The notes under the pieces were generated by a model. The model ran no database searches, had not been told where the DNA came from, and saw nothing but the letters and a program-made list of their open reading frames with translations. Below are positions 7,316 through 16,677 of a DNA stretch of 64,000 nt, one piece after another. The translations under genes and the position numbers were made by a program. Location of the stretch: positions 248,001-312,000 of the forward strand of contig NZ_CAADFC020000033.1 of the NCBI RefSeq assembly GCF_900696085.1. The letters run 5' to 3'. The stretch comes from Bradyrhizobium ivorense. GTDB lineage: Bacteria > Pseudomonadota > Alphaproteobacteria > Rhizobiales > Xanthobacteraceae. Numbering within the stretch: position 1 is the stretch's first letter; every line of letters starts with the position of its first letter.

Positions 7316-7334
7316 TTTTGGAACGAGTCTAAAT
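7316..7334. promoter_or_regulatory. Imperfect ICE-like box upstream of bfd
   Basis: TTTTGGAACGAGTCTAAAT matches the ICE core at 12 of 14 arm positions and lies about 114 bp upstream of bfd. It is weaker than the bfr box. Irr binding is inferred. Confidence 0.45.
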
Positions 7335-7500
7335 CGAAAGCCACCGGGCCGACCGCGGCTTAACCGACATCCACCGAAAGCATTTTTGATTTGTGCACCG
7401 CCGAATGAGGCGGCCGCGTTCATTGATCATTCAAGCGAAGTATGGAACCCTTGCTTGGACAAACCGCTTTGCAAGCTCAGCTTTCGGGAAAGGTGAGGTC

Positions 7501-7806
7501 ATGAAGAAAACAGTGCTCGCGCTTTGCGCCGTCGCCACCCTCGCAGTTTCGGCTGTGGCGGTGCCCGCCCCTGCCCATGCTCAACGCGGTGTCGGCGCCG
7601 GCGTCGCCGCGGGATTGATCGGAGGCGCCATCATCGGCGGCGCGATCGCCTCGCAGAACGGCTATTACGGCCCCGGCTACTACGGCCCCGGCCCGGCCTA
7701 TGTGGTCGATCCCGGTTACGGCCCTCCGCCCGGCTGCTTCTGGCAGCGCCAGCGCTTCTGGGACGGCTACGCCTGGCGCGTGCGCAGCGTCAGGGTCTGC
7801 GATTAA
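7501..7806 (+). CDS. Small secreted Gly-rich protein, paralog A
   Basis: The ATG at 7501 follows AAGGTGAGG. The 101-residue product has a signal peptide ending near AHA-QRG. A Gly/Ala-rich hydrophobic segment (GVGAGVAAGLIGGAIIGGAIA) resembles glycine-zipper membrane segments. A Tyr/Gly/Pro-rich linker (GYYGPGYYGPGP) and the end RFWDGYAWRVRSVRVCD follow. It is clearly homologous to the next gene at 8034, so the two are a tandem duplication. An envelope location is likely; the function is unknown to me. Confidence 0.8.
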   Translation: MKKTVLALCAVATLAVSAVAVPAPAHAQRGVGAGVAAGLIGGAIIGGAIASQNGYYGPGYYGPGPAYVVDPGYGPPPGCFWQRQRFWDGYAWRVRSVRVCD

Positions 7807-8033
7807 TCGCCGTTCATCTCGATTAAATCGAACCAGATGCCCCGGAAAAACGACTGTACTCCGGGACATCTGTGCTTGATGGCCCGAAAAAACCGCTTTT
7901 TAAGTGATCATCGGTTGGACGTTTACTTTCAATTGACTGTTATGCGCTGTTTAGCGAGACAGCAGTTCGAAACCAGCGTGAGTCACCTCAAACCGGCGCC
8001 GGCCGATGGCGCCACCTCAGGAGTGCCCTAGAC

Positions 8034-8306
8034 ATGAAGAAGACCCTGGCTGCCTTCGTCGCTGTCGCTGCGATCGCTGCTACGTCGTTTGCCCCGACCC
8101 CGGCCAGCGCCCAGCGCGGCGTCGGCGCGGGCATCGCCGCCGGCCTGATCGGCGGCGCCATCGTCGGCGGCGCGATCGCTGCCAGCCGTCCCGCCTACGG
8201 CGGACCGGTGTATGTGGAAGAGGCGCCCCCGCCCTGCCGCATGGTCCGTGAGCGCTTCTGGGATGGCTACGCCTGGCGCTTCCGCCGCGTCGAGGTCTGC
8301 GACTAA
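8034..8306 (+). CDS. Small secreted Gly-rich protein, paralog B
   Basis: This 90-residue protein shares with paralog A (7501) the signal peptide type, QRGVGAG-AAGLIGGAI-GGAIA glycine-zipper region and the C-terminal RERFWDGYAWRFRRVEVCD module, but has a shorter linker. Both end in a conserved Cys-Asp, and both have one or two Cys before it (PPPCRMV), so a disulfide is plausible. A rho-independent terminator follows at 8336. It is separated from paralog A by a 227-bp gap, so each probably has its own promoter. Function unknown. Confidence 0.8.
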   Translation: MKKTLAAFVAVAAIAATSFAPTPASAQRGVGAGIAAGLIGGAIVGGAIAASRPAYGGPVYVEEAPPPCRMVRERFWDGYAWRFRRVEVCD

Positions 8307-8335
8307 GGCTCGCGTCTCGCGCCTATCAAGCTTCG

Positions 8336-8366
8336 AACCCGGCCCTTGCGGCCGGGTTTTCGTTTT
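8336..8366 (+). terminator. Rho-independent terminator after paralog B
   Basis: A 9-bp stem AACCCGGCC / GGCCGGGTT with a 5-nt loop is followed by TTTCGTTTT. It sits 30 bp after the stop of the secreted paralog at 8034 and just before the 3' end of the DUF3088 gene. Confidence 0.85.
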
Positions 8367-8377
8367 GGGCGATCCGC

Positions 8378-8722
8378 CTACGGATGCGCTTCAGGAATGC
8401 CGTGCCTGAGGCTCAGCACGCGCAGGATGGCGTCCTTGCCTTCGACGAAGCGGCGGCCGTGGGCGGTTCCCGTTTCAAGCCCGGCCTCGGCATCGTCGCC
8501 CAGCACGAGCACCGGAAGCGACTGGTTCCCGGCGCCGATCAGTTCGACGACCTCGCGCCGTGGCCGCGGCCAGGCGATCCGCTCAACGTCGATCATTTCA
8601 GTGAGTTGCGGAAACGATGCCAGCACGCCTTCCAGGAGCGCGCAGTGCCAGCAGTAGAAGTGCTTGCCGGGAAAGGCCGGATCCTCGAAGCCGGGCGTCA
8701 GCAGAAACAGCCTGTCGCGCAT
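8378..8722 (-). CDS. DUF3088 family protein
   Basis: The 114-residue product begins MRDRLFLLTPGFEDPAFPG and has HFYCWHCALLEGVLASFP, followed by NQSLPVLVLG. This matches the DUF3088 family, whose CxxC-like motif and strand order recall thioredoxin-fold proteins. The Cys24/Cys27 pair (YCWHC) may be redox active; that is inference. It lies 13 bp downstream of the lytic transglycosylase stop on the same strand, so the two may be co-transcribed. Confidence 0.8.
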   Translation of the reverse strand: MRDRLFLLTPGFEDPAFPGKHFYCWHCALLEGVLASFPQLTEMIDVERIAWPRPRREVVELIGAGNQSLPVLVLGDDAEAGLETGTAHGRRFVEGKDAILRVLSLRHGIPEAHP

Positions 8723-8735
8723 CCGTGCCCCCGCT

Positions 8736-9998
8736 CTAGCGCGCCGAACTCATCGCGCGCAGCACCGTCTCGCTCGGCCAGCAATCGACCTTCAGCCCGG
8801 CTTGCTTCTGATAGGCGCCGAGCGCGGCGCGGGTCAGCATCCCGGCCTTGCCGTCGAGCTTGTCCTTGTAGAGGCCGATCTTGGTCAAATGCCGCTGCAT
8901 CGCCTCGACGTCGGTGGAGCGCAACTGCTTCGATGCCGACCAGGGCGTTGCGAACGGCAGAGCAACGGTCATGCGATCGGCGAGATGGCCGACGAACAGC
9001 ACGTAGAGATCGGAGAAATTGTACTCCTTGATCACGAAGTAATTCTGCGTGGTCAGGAAGGCGGGGCCGTAGATGCCCTCCGGCTGCAGCAGCGAGGCCG
9101 GCCGCGCCTGCTCGGCAGCGCTGAGCTTCTGCCCGCGCACCGGCACGAAGCCGGCGCGCAGCCATTCGCCGATCGGTTTTGTCACTTCGGGCACGCCCAT
9201 CGTGCAATCGACATTGCCGGGCGCCGTCACCTCATAGGCCCAACGCACGCCGGGCTGCCAGCCCTTGTTGACGAGCTGCTGCGCGGCGGAGGCCAGCGCG
9301 TCAGGCACCGAGTGCCAGATGTCGACCTTGCCGTCGCCGTCGAGGTCGACGCCGTGCTTGTAATATTCCGACGGCAGGAACTGGGTGTAGCCGGTGGCAC
9401 CGGCCCAGGACGACGTCATCGCCTTGCGCGTCACCACGCCCTCGCCGAGGATTTTCAGCGCGAGGATGAATTCGGTGCGATACTGGTCCTTGCGGCGGCC
9501 GACGTAGGCCTGCGTCGCCACCACGCGCAGCGTGTCGTAGGGCAGCGCATAGCGGCCGTAATCGGTCTCGCGGCCCCAGATCGCCAGCACGATGGTGGCG
9601 GGCACACCGAAGCGCTTTTCGATCGCATCGAGCGAAGCGCGATATTTCTGCAGCAGCCGCTGCCCCTCGCCCGCCAGCCGCGCGATCGAGGCTTCCCTGA
9701 CGTAATCGGCCGGCACCTGCACGAACTCGGCCTGCGCCGGCGCGCCGGTCTTGGGACGCCCAGGCAAGATCAGGTCGGGCAGCTTGTAGTCGGGCTCGAG
9801 CCCGCGCGTCTCGCGATCGAAGGTCTCGCGCGACACGCCGGCGGCCTGCGCCTCCGGCCACAGCGAGGCGATGAACTGGGTGAAGGCGGCGTCGGCGGCG
9901 CGCGCGGGCGAGACGGCGGGCAAGGATGCAAGCAGCAGCCCGAAGGCGAGCGCGCGGAGGAAGGTCAAATCCAACAGCCTGTTCACGCAGCGGTCCAA
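8736..9998 (-). CDS. Lytic murein transglycosylase (MltB-type) with peptidoglycan-binding domain
   Basis: The 420-residue protein has a signal peptide (FLRALAFGLLLASLPAVSPARA). An SLT-type domain follows, with the catalytic Glu in IWGRETDYG and the substrate motif SSWAGATGYTQFLPSEYYKHG. A C-terminal peptidoglycan-binding domain of the PG_binding_1 type covers about residues 360-420 (VEAMQRHLTKIGLY..LDGKAGMLTRAALGAYQKQAGL). It would cleave glycan strands to 1,6-anhydro ends in the periplasm. No lipobox is visible, so it is soluble rather than lipid anchored. A gap separates it from the YqhA-like gene upstream. Confidence 0.93.
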   Translation of the reverse strand: MDRCVNRLLDLTFLRALAFGLLLASLPAVSPARAADAAFTQFIASLWPEAQAAGVSRETFDRETRGLEPDYKLPDLILPGRPKTGAPAQAEFVQVPADYVREASIARLAGEGQRLLQKYRASLDAIEKRFGVPATIVLAIWGRETDYGRYALPYDTLRVVATQAYVGRRKDQYRTEFILALKILGEGVVTRKAMTSSWAGATGYTQFLPSEYYKHGVDLDGDGKVDIWHSVPDALASAAQQLVNKGWQPGVRWAYEVTAPGNVDCTMGVPEVTKPIGEWLRAGFVPVRGQKLSAAEQARPASLLQPEGIYGPAFLTTQNYFVIKEYNFSDLYVLFVGHLADRMTVALPFATPWSASKQLRSTDVEAMQRHLTKIGLYKDKLDGKAGMLTRAALGAYQKQAGLKVDCWPSETVLRAMSSAR

Positions 9999-10032
9999 TG
10001 GGCGCGCCGTGCGGCGGTCACCCGGCGTAGTC

Positions 10033-10056
10033 GTGCCGTGAGCCTTATCACGGCAC
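10033..10056. other. Hairpin between transglycosylase and YqhA-like gene
   Basis: GTGCCGTGA and TCACGGCAC form a 9-bp stem with a 6-nt loop. It lies downstream of the minus-strand YqhA-like gene. There is no T-tract, so termination or mRNA-end protection are both only possible roles. Confidence 0.4.
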
Positions 10057-10094
10057 CGGATCGCTGTGAACGGCGAAGCCGCAGGCGGCAGCGC

Positions 10095-10679
10095 TCAGTG
10101 CGCGCCCTGCTGCTTCGCTCCCTCGATCGAATCGTTCGACAGCTTGTCGACGACGGCGATGCCGATGGCCGAGAGGATGAAGACGCAGTGGATGATGGTC
10201 TGCCACATCACGCCGGTCTCGGTGTAGCTGCTCTTGCCGGACGCCAGCGCGCCGGCCTCGATGAAGGTACGCAGCAGATGGATCGAGGAGATGCCGATGA
10301 TCGCCATCGCCAGCTTGATCTTCAGCACGCTGGCATTGACGTGGCTCAGCCATTCCGGCTCGTCCGGGTGGCCCTGCAGATTGAGCCGCGACACGAAGGT
10401 CTCGTAACCGCCGACGATCACCATCACCAGCAGGTTCGAGATCATCACGACGTCGATCAGGCCGAGCACCGCCAGCATGATCTGCTGCTCGCTGAAATCG
10501 AAGGAATGGGCGAACAGGTGCCAGAGTTCCTTGAGGAACAGCACGACATAGACGCCCTGGGCAATGATCAGGCCGACATAAAGCGGCAATTGAAGCCAGC
10601 GCGATCCGAAGATCAGCATGGGAACGGGACGCAGCGACCGACCCTTCGCGTGGGCGGGCGCGTCTGACATGGCGGACAT
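10095..10679 (-). CDS. YqhA / UPF0114 family inner-membrane protein
   Basis: The 194-residue product contains three or four transmembrane helices. Motifs of the UPF0114 (TIGR00645) family are visible: SRWLQLPLYVGLIIAQGVYVVLF, GLIDVVMISNLLVMVIVGGYE and the conserved charged loop HPDEPEWLSHVNASVLKIKLA. Family length and order agree. The molecular role is not established; members are inner-membrane proteins. The N-terminal 15 residues are hydrophilic and a second ATG (MSDAPAH) at residue 4 is possible. Confidence 0.88.
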   Translation of the reverse strand: MSAMSDAPAHAKGRSLRPVPMLIFGSRWLQLPLYVGLIIAQGVYVVLFLKELWHLFAHSFDFSEQQIMLAVLGLIDVVMISNLLVMVIVGGYETFVSRLNLQGHPDEPEWLSHVNASVLKIKLAMAIIGISSIHLLRTFIEAGALASGKSSYTETGVMWQTIIHCVFILSAIGIAVVDKLSNDSIEGAKQQGAH

Positions 10680-10823
10680 ATTGGAGAGCTCGCGGAATTG
10701 GATTTGCGGAGCGCTCTATCTACGCAATCCCGCGCGCTTGCCAAGCGACAACTGGCCGCAGAACCTGCCGCGAAGCCGTCATGATCCTGAAGATGAAAAG
10801 TGGCGCGAGCTTGCTTTATCCAT

Positions 10824-10913
10824 CCGTCATGGCCGGGCTTTGTTCCGGCCATCCACGTCTTTGTACCGACGAAGCAAAGACGTGGATGCCCGGCACAAGG
10901 CCGGGCATGACGA
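10824..10913. repeat. Intergenic inverted repeat (CGTCATGGCCGGGC family)
   Basis: Outer arms CGTCATGGCCGGGCTTTG / ACAAGGCCGGGCATGACG and inner arms ATCCACGTCTTTG / CAAAGACGTGGAT form a long imperfect hairpin. Relatives lie at 30061-30150 and, truncated, at 52843-52880. Confidence 0.75.
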
Positions 10914-10921
10914 TATTCAGC

Positions 10922-12571
<1,650 letters not shown>

Positions 12572-12846
12572 CCGCTGTCCCTGAATTCGATCCGATTTGT
12601 GGAAATTTTGCTGCCGCCGATGTAACGGCCGGCCCCCGAAAGCGCAACCGCGCGGGCTCGGTTTTCCGGTCTTTCGCCGCCGGAGGTAACGGGTCCGATA
12701 CCATGTGCGCGCCGGCCACCCCCGTGTGTGCCCGGGATCACGACAATTGAAACCATCTTTTAATAAATCAGGCCAAAACTCGTCTCGAACGCCGAAAACG
12801 GCGTTTTTCGCGGCAAAACCGCGACCGAAACAGCAGAGGCCGCGTC
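12572..12846. other. Gene-free region with two adjacent hairpins
   Basis: This stretch holds the ettA upstream region. At 12788-12805 there is a stem AACGCCG-AAAA-CGGCGTT followed by TTT, and directly after it a second hairpin CGCGG-CAAAA-CCGCG (12809-12823). Together they resemble an attenuator or the end of a small RNA 25-40 bases before the small ORF at 12847. Confidence 0.45.
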
Positions 12847-13095
12847 ATGGCTGCCATCACCTCGGCATCTCTCGCGCGCCCGGCCTCTAGAGGCGGGGCA
12901 ACGCTGTTCGCTGAAATCCGCGCCTTCTGGCGTGCCTTCGCCGCCAAGGCCTTCAACCCGTACCGGCCGGAACTGCACTATATGCGCGGCCCGGGCCCGG
13001 CCTGCCGCGCCAAGCAGAGGACGTTGTCGCCGGCGGTGCAGTCGATGCTGTCAGACATCCGCACCGCGAAGGCGCAGAAGGCTCCCTCCGCATAA
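12847..13095 (+). CDS. Small hypothetical protein
   Basis: The 82-residue product (MAAITSASLARPASRGG..) has a helical centre ATLFAEIRAFWRAFAAKAFNPYRPELHYM and a basic, Ser/Ala-rich end. No signal peptide or membrane helix is clear. The start follows a purine-rich CAGCAGAGG at some distance. Two hairpins lie just upstream. I cannot name a family. The gap position and regular codon use support a gene only moderately. Confidence 0.5.
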   Translation: MAAITSASLARPASRGGATLFAEIRAFWRAFAAKAFNPYRPELHYMRGPGPACRAKQRTLSPAVQSMLSDIRTAKAQKAPSA

Positions 13096-13201
13096 CAGCC
13101 GTTCAGCCGCGGCCGCTTGCGCGCCTATCGATTGCGCGCGACCATGACGGGCCTTCGACGGTTGATTTCCGCCGTCCTCCTCGCCAATAACGGACCTGCC
13201 A

Positions 13202-14164
13202 ATGACGCGGCTCAGCTGTGCAATCCTCGACGATTATTTCGATCTCGCGCTGTCGGTGGCCGACTGGCCCCGCATCAAGGACCGGGTCGACGTCACCGTG
13301 TTCGACGAGCCGTTCGCGAGCGAGGCTGATGCCGCCGCCAAGCTGAAGGATGTCGAGATCATCTGCGCGATGCGCGAGCGCACGCCGTTTCCGCGCACCC
13401 TGCTCGTGCAGTTGCCGAAGCTGAAACTCCTGATCACCTCGGGCATGCGCAACGCCTCGATCGACGCCGAGGCAGCCAAGGAACGCAGCATCGTGTTTTG
13501 CGGCACCCAGTACAGCCGCGATCCCACCGCCGCGCTGACGATGGGTCTGATCCTGGAACTGACCCGCGGCATCGGCCGCGAGAACGCGCGGATGCACGCC
13601 GGCGAGCCCTGGCAGACCTTTGCCGGCACCGAGATCGAGGGCAAGACGCTCGGCATCATCGGCCTCGGCAAGCTCGGCAGCAAGGTCGCCGGCATGGCCA
13701 AGCCGTTCGGCATGAACGTGATCGCCTGGAGCCCCAACCTCACGCCCGAGAAGTGCAAGGAGGCCGGCGCCGGCTACGCCAGCAAGGACGAGCTGTTCGC
13801 GACATCGGACATCGTCACCATCCATGTCGTGCTGAGCCCGCGCTCGCGCGGCCTGGTCAGCGCCGCCGACATCGCGCGGATGAAGCCGTCGGCCTATCTC
13901 GTCAACACCGCGCGCGGGCCGATCGTCGACGAGGATGCGCTGTTCGCGGCGCTTCGCGACAGGAAGATCGCCGGCGCCGGCATCGACGTGTTCGCGGTCG
14001 AGCCGCTGCCGACAGACCATCCGCTGCGCAAGCTCAACAACGTCGTGATCACGCCGCATCTCGGCTACGCCACCCGCGAGGGCCTGCAGATGCATTACCA
14101 GCAGATGGTCGAGTGCATCGATGCCTTCACCAAGGGCGCCGAGCCGCCGCGGCGGCTGGCCTGA
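13202..14164 (+). CDS. D-2-hydroxyacid dehydrogenase family protein
   Basis: The 320-residue protein has the NAD-binding Rossmann motif GIIGLGKLGSKVAGMAKPFGM (about residues 150-170). The catalytic Arg is in NTARGPIVDE, the Glu in IDVFAVEPLP, and the His in ITPHLGYAT. This is the usual Arg-Glu-His triad of the formate/glycerate/lactate dehydrogenase superfamily. It reduces or oxidises a 2-hydroxyacid with NAD(P)H in the cytosol. No ACT domain is present, so it is not a full-length SerA. The substrate cannot be read from sequence. It is convergent with the DUF4336 gene. Confidence 0.9.
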   Translation: MTRLSCAILDDYFDLALSVADWPRIKDRVDVTVFDEPFASEADAAAKLKDVEIICAMRERTPFPRTLLVQLPKLKLLITSGMRNASIDAEAAKERSIVFCGTQYSRDPTAALTMGLILELTRGIGRENARMHAGEPWQTFAGTEIEGKTLGIIGLGKLGSKVAGMAKPFGMNVIAWSPNLTPEKCKEAGAGYASKDELFATSDIVTIHVVLSPRSRGLVSAADIARMKPSAYLVNTARGPIVDEDALFAALRDRKIAGAGIDVFAVEPLPTDHPLRKLNNVVITPHLGYATREGLQMHYQQMVECIDAFTKGAEPPRRLA

Positions 14165-14206
14165 CCGTCGCGGGCGCCGGTCGACGCGACCGGGTCCGCG
14201 GGATGG

Positions 14207-14956
14207 TCAGGACTTCGGTATCCAGCGGAACGCGCGCCGCAGCTCGGCGCGGCCGTTCCACTTGTACCAGCGTCCATGCGCCAGGATGATCCGCTCCGGA
14301 TTCCATGCGATCATGCGCGCGACCGCGTCCCGCAGCGCGGCCTTGTTCCGCGCAAACGTCGATCGAAGGTCGCTCGGCGTGCTGCCATCGGGATCGCGCA
14401 CGCCGCCGAGCCAGGTCAGGAATCGCATCAGGGGCGAGCCGAGGCGATCGGCTTCGAAGTTCTCGATCAGGTCGGTCAGCACCAGCGTTCGCGATGGACG
14501 GTGGAAGAACACGATCTCGGTCATGTAGCTGCCGGCGACCGGAAGCGTCGCGATCCACGCGTCCCAGGGATAGCCTGTTTCGCGCTCCAGCAGTTCGCCG
14601 TCGAGCGTGAGCGCATCGCCGGCCTGCTCCCTGATGCGGGGAGCGAGGAAGACGCGCGCATTGGGAAACGCGGCGTGCCACTGCGGTATCCACCAATAGT
14701 GCAGACGGTTCGGCCCGATGATCCAGCTCGGCACGCCCAGCGATGCGATCTCGGCTTTCAGCTCATCCACCAATGGCGTTGGCGAGTGAATGAACAGACG
14801 CCGATCCGGCAGGCGGATGATGGTGGCGCGGGTCGAAAATGGAATCTTGAACCAGCGCGGGCCGAACCGGATCACCGGGCCGTCGACGATCCAGACATCG
14901 TCGGCAACCAGTTTTGGCGTATTCAGCGGCGGATAGATCAGGCGGGAGTCGTGCAT
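14207..14956 (-). CDS. DUF4336 family protein (metallo-beta-lactamase-like)
   Basis: The 249-residue product contains the DUF4336 pattern: an N-terminal PLNTPKLVADDVWIVDGPVIRF, FIHSPTPLVDELKAEI, IGPNRLHYWWIPQWHAAFPNARVFLAP, VLTDLIENF and a late ILAHGRWYKWNG. This family is considered a degenerate metallo-beta-lactamase fold: the strand order is kept but the HxHxDH motif is not seen. Cytosolic. It lies upstream of nothing obvious on its strand and is convergent with the dehydrogenase gene. Activity unknown. Confidence 0.85.
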   Translation of the reverse strand: MHDSRLIYPPLNTPKLVADDVWIVDGPVIRFGPRWFKIPFSTRATIIRLPDRRLFIHSPTPLVDELKAEIASLGVPSWIIGPNRLHYWWIPQWHAAFPNARVFLAPRIREQAGDALTLDGELLERETGYPWDAWIATLPVAGSYMTEIVFFHRPSRTLVLTDLIENFEADRLGSPLMRFLTWLGGVRDPDGSTPSDLRSTFARNKAALRDAVARMIAWNPERIILAHGRWYKWNGRAELRRAFRWIPKS

Positions 14957-15004
14957 CGCGTTGCCTCATCGCGGCAACGTCGAGAGCACCAGCTTGTTGC
15001 AACA

Positions 15005-15033
15005 AAAAAGGCGCGCTGTTCGCGCGCCTTTTT
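15005..15033. terminator. Strong rho-independent terminator
   Basis: A 12-bp stem AAAAAGGCGCGC / GCGCGCCTTTTT with loop TGTTC provides A- and T-tracts on both sides, so it can act in both directions. It follows the L,D-transpeptidase gene, which ends at 15055 on the minus strand. Confidence 0.9.
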
Positions 15034-15054
15034 CAAAATCGATCGCCGTCGGGC

Positions 15055-16350
15055 CTAGCGGACCGTCACCGGCGGAGGCAGCGGCTGCACGCTGGTCGGC
15101 TGGGTGCCGGGCAGCGGCCCAGCCTGCGCCTGAACCGGTGCGGGTGCGCCGGCCGCGGGGCTGCCGGGGGGCGGCGCTGCGGAGGCCGTCGCCGTTCCCG
15201 GGGCCTGTCCACCGGGCAGCACGACCACGCGGGTGCCGACCTTGGTGCGCTCGAACAGGTCGGAGACGTCTTCGTTCAGCATGCCGATGCAGCCCGACGA
15301 GACGAACTTGCCGATGGTCGACGGCTGGTTGGTGCCGTGAATGCGATACACGGTCGAGCCGAGATACATCGCGCGGGCGCCGAGCGGGTTGCCGGGGCCA
15401 CCGGCCATGAAGCGCGGCAGATAGGGCTGACGCTCGATCATCTCGGTCGGCGGATGCCAATCCGGCCACTCGGCCTTGCGGGTGATCTTCTGCACGCCGG
15501 TCCAGGTGAAGCCGTCGCGGCCGACACGGACGCCGTAGCGGATCGCCCGGCCATTGCCGAGGACGTAGTAAAGGTAAGTGTTCGGCGTATCGACCACGAT
15601 GGTGCCCGCGGGCTCCTTGGTGGCGAACGCGACTTCCTGGCGCCGCAGGTTCGGCGGCAGTTGCGCCTTGCCGTCCTCCGGCTGCTCATCCGGCGGCAGT
15701 GCCGCGATCTGCAACGGCCGGCCATTGGCATCGACCGGAGGCTGCTGCGACGGCACCGCTCCGGTGACGCTCGTGCCGCCAACCGCTTCCGGCGGGCGCA
15801 TGCCGCCACGATCATCGCCGCCCGGCGTGGCGGGATAGACCACGCCTGCGGCCGGAACGCCGTTGCTGTCGCGATAGGCATCCTGCTGCTGTGACCCCGG
15901 CGGACGGTCGGCGTAGATCACCGGCGGCGGGCCCATCGGGCGGCCGTAACGGGGATCATCAGGCGACATCACCGGGCCGGTCGGTGCGCGCTCGGAGTAG
16001 ACCGGCGGCGCATTCATCGGACGGCCGTAGCGCGGATCGTCGGGCGACATCACTGGTCCCGCCGGCGCGCGATCGGAATAGGCGCGCGGGGCGTTCATCG
16101 GGCGGCCGTAGCGCGGGTCGTCCGGCGACATCACCGGACCGGGCGGCGGCAATGCGGCCGAATCGTGCGGCGCATCGTCGTCATCGTTGATCGCGTCGAA
16201 ATCCGGCAGGCTGCCCGGCGGATAAGGCTGTGGCGCAGCCGAATAGGTGGTACCCCGGGGCGCCGGATAACCCTGCGCATGCGCGAACGAGGTTCCTGCC
16301 ACGCCAAGCGCCGCGGCAGCGCAAATCGTCAGAATGCGATTGATCATCAT
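15055..16350 (-). CDS. L,D-transpeptidase (YkuD domain) with N-terminal tandem repeats
   Basis: The start at 16350 (MMINRILT, preceded by AAGAG) gives a signal peptide ending FAHA-QG; an upstream extension in the same frame reads as non-coding. The 431-residue protein has a Pro-rich region with three 27-residue repeats (GPVMSPDDPRYGRPM plus 12). The YkuD catalytic domain follows, with HGTNQPSTIGKFVSSGCIGM, where His and Cys are catalytic. It ends in a Pro/Ala-rich tail. It would form 3-3 peptidoglycan cross-links or attach proteins in the periplasm. The tandem repeats probably act as a flexible spacer. Confidence 0.92.
   Translation of the reverse strand: MMINRILTICAAAALGVAGTSFAHAQGYPAPRGTTYSAAPQPYPPGSLPDFDAINDDDDAPHDSAALPPPGPVMSPDDPRYGRPMNAPRAYSDRAPAGPVMSPDDPRYGRPMNAPPVYSERAPTGPVMSPDDPRYGRPMGPPPVIYADRPPGSQQQDAYRDSNGVPAAGVVYPATPGGDDRGGMRPPEAVGGTSVTGAVPSQQPPVDANGRPLQIAALPPDEQPEDGKAQLPPNLRRQEVAFATKEPAGTIVVDTPNTYLYYVLGNGRAIRYGVRVGRDGFTWTGVQKITRKAEWPDWHPPTEMIERQPYLPRFMAGGPGNPLGARAMYLGSTVYRIHGTNQPSTIGKFVSSGCIGMLNEDVSDLFERTKVGTRVVVLPGGQAPGTATASAAPPPGSPAAGAPAPVQAQAGPLPGTQPTSVQPLPPPVTVR
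15932..16143 (-). repeat. Three coding tandem repeats of about 81 bp
   Basis: Three units encode GPVMSPDDPRYGRPM followed by a 12-residue variable part such as NAPRAYSDRAPA. The DNA units are near-identical but not perfect, with spacing of about 81 bp. They lie inside the L,D-transpeptidase gene. Confidence 0.85.
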
Positions 16351-16677
16351 TGCTCTTGTATAGTCCCCAAGCCACACCGGACTGTTAACGGGCAGATGAC
16401 GGAAGATAGCGGCGCATTCAAGACAAATCCGCGAAATCCGGTCCAATACGGGCATTTTGTGATTGAACATCACGCTGCGGCAAAGATGTCTCACGGCCCG
16501 CGAAACGCTGTCCATGTGCCTGAAGTCATCAATCGCCCGCATTTTGTAACAAACAGTCCCCAAGCGTTGCGATATTCTCGAATCGGCCTGATTCGCGCTT
16601 CGCGTGCCGGCCTTCCTCGTGTGGTCACCGCGTACCCCTGACATCAAGACCCTCCCGCAGAAGGGGGAACCGCGCCC
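16351..16677. other. Divergent intergenic region, nothing specific seen
   Basis: This 327-bp region lies between the divergent L,D-transpeptidase and Pro/Ala-rich protein genes and must hold both promoters. I see no clear operator, terminator or RNA. It is AT-richer than the flanking genes. Confidence 0.5.

Noticed and set aside
8664..10667. A 667-residue open frame on the plus strand antisense to the transglycosylase and YqhA-like genes
   Set aside because: It is a shadow of GC-rich codon bias: composition is Arg/Ala/Gly-heavy with no domain, and the minus-strand genes have clear motifs.
15932..16143. CRISPR-like regular repeat
   Set aside because: The units are about 81 bp, in frame, and encode a repeated peptide inside a transpeptidase. 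Spacers are not distinct.
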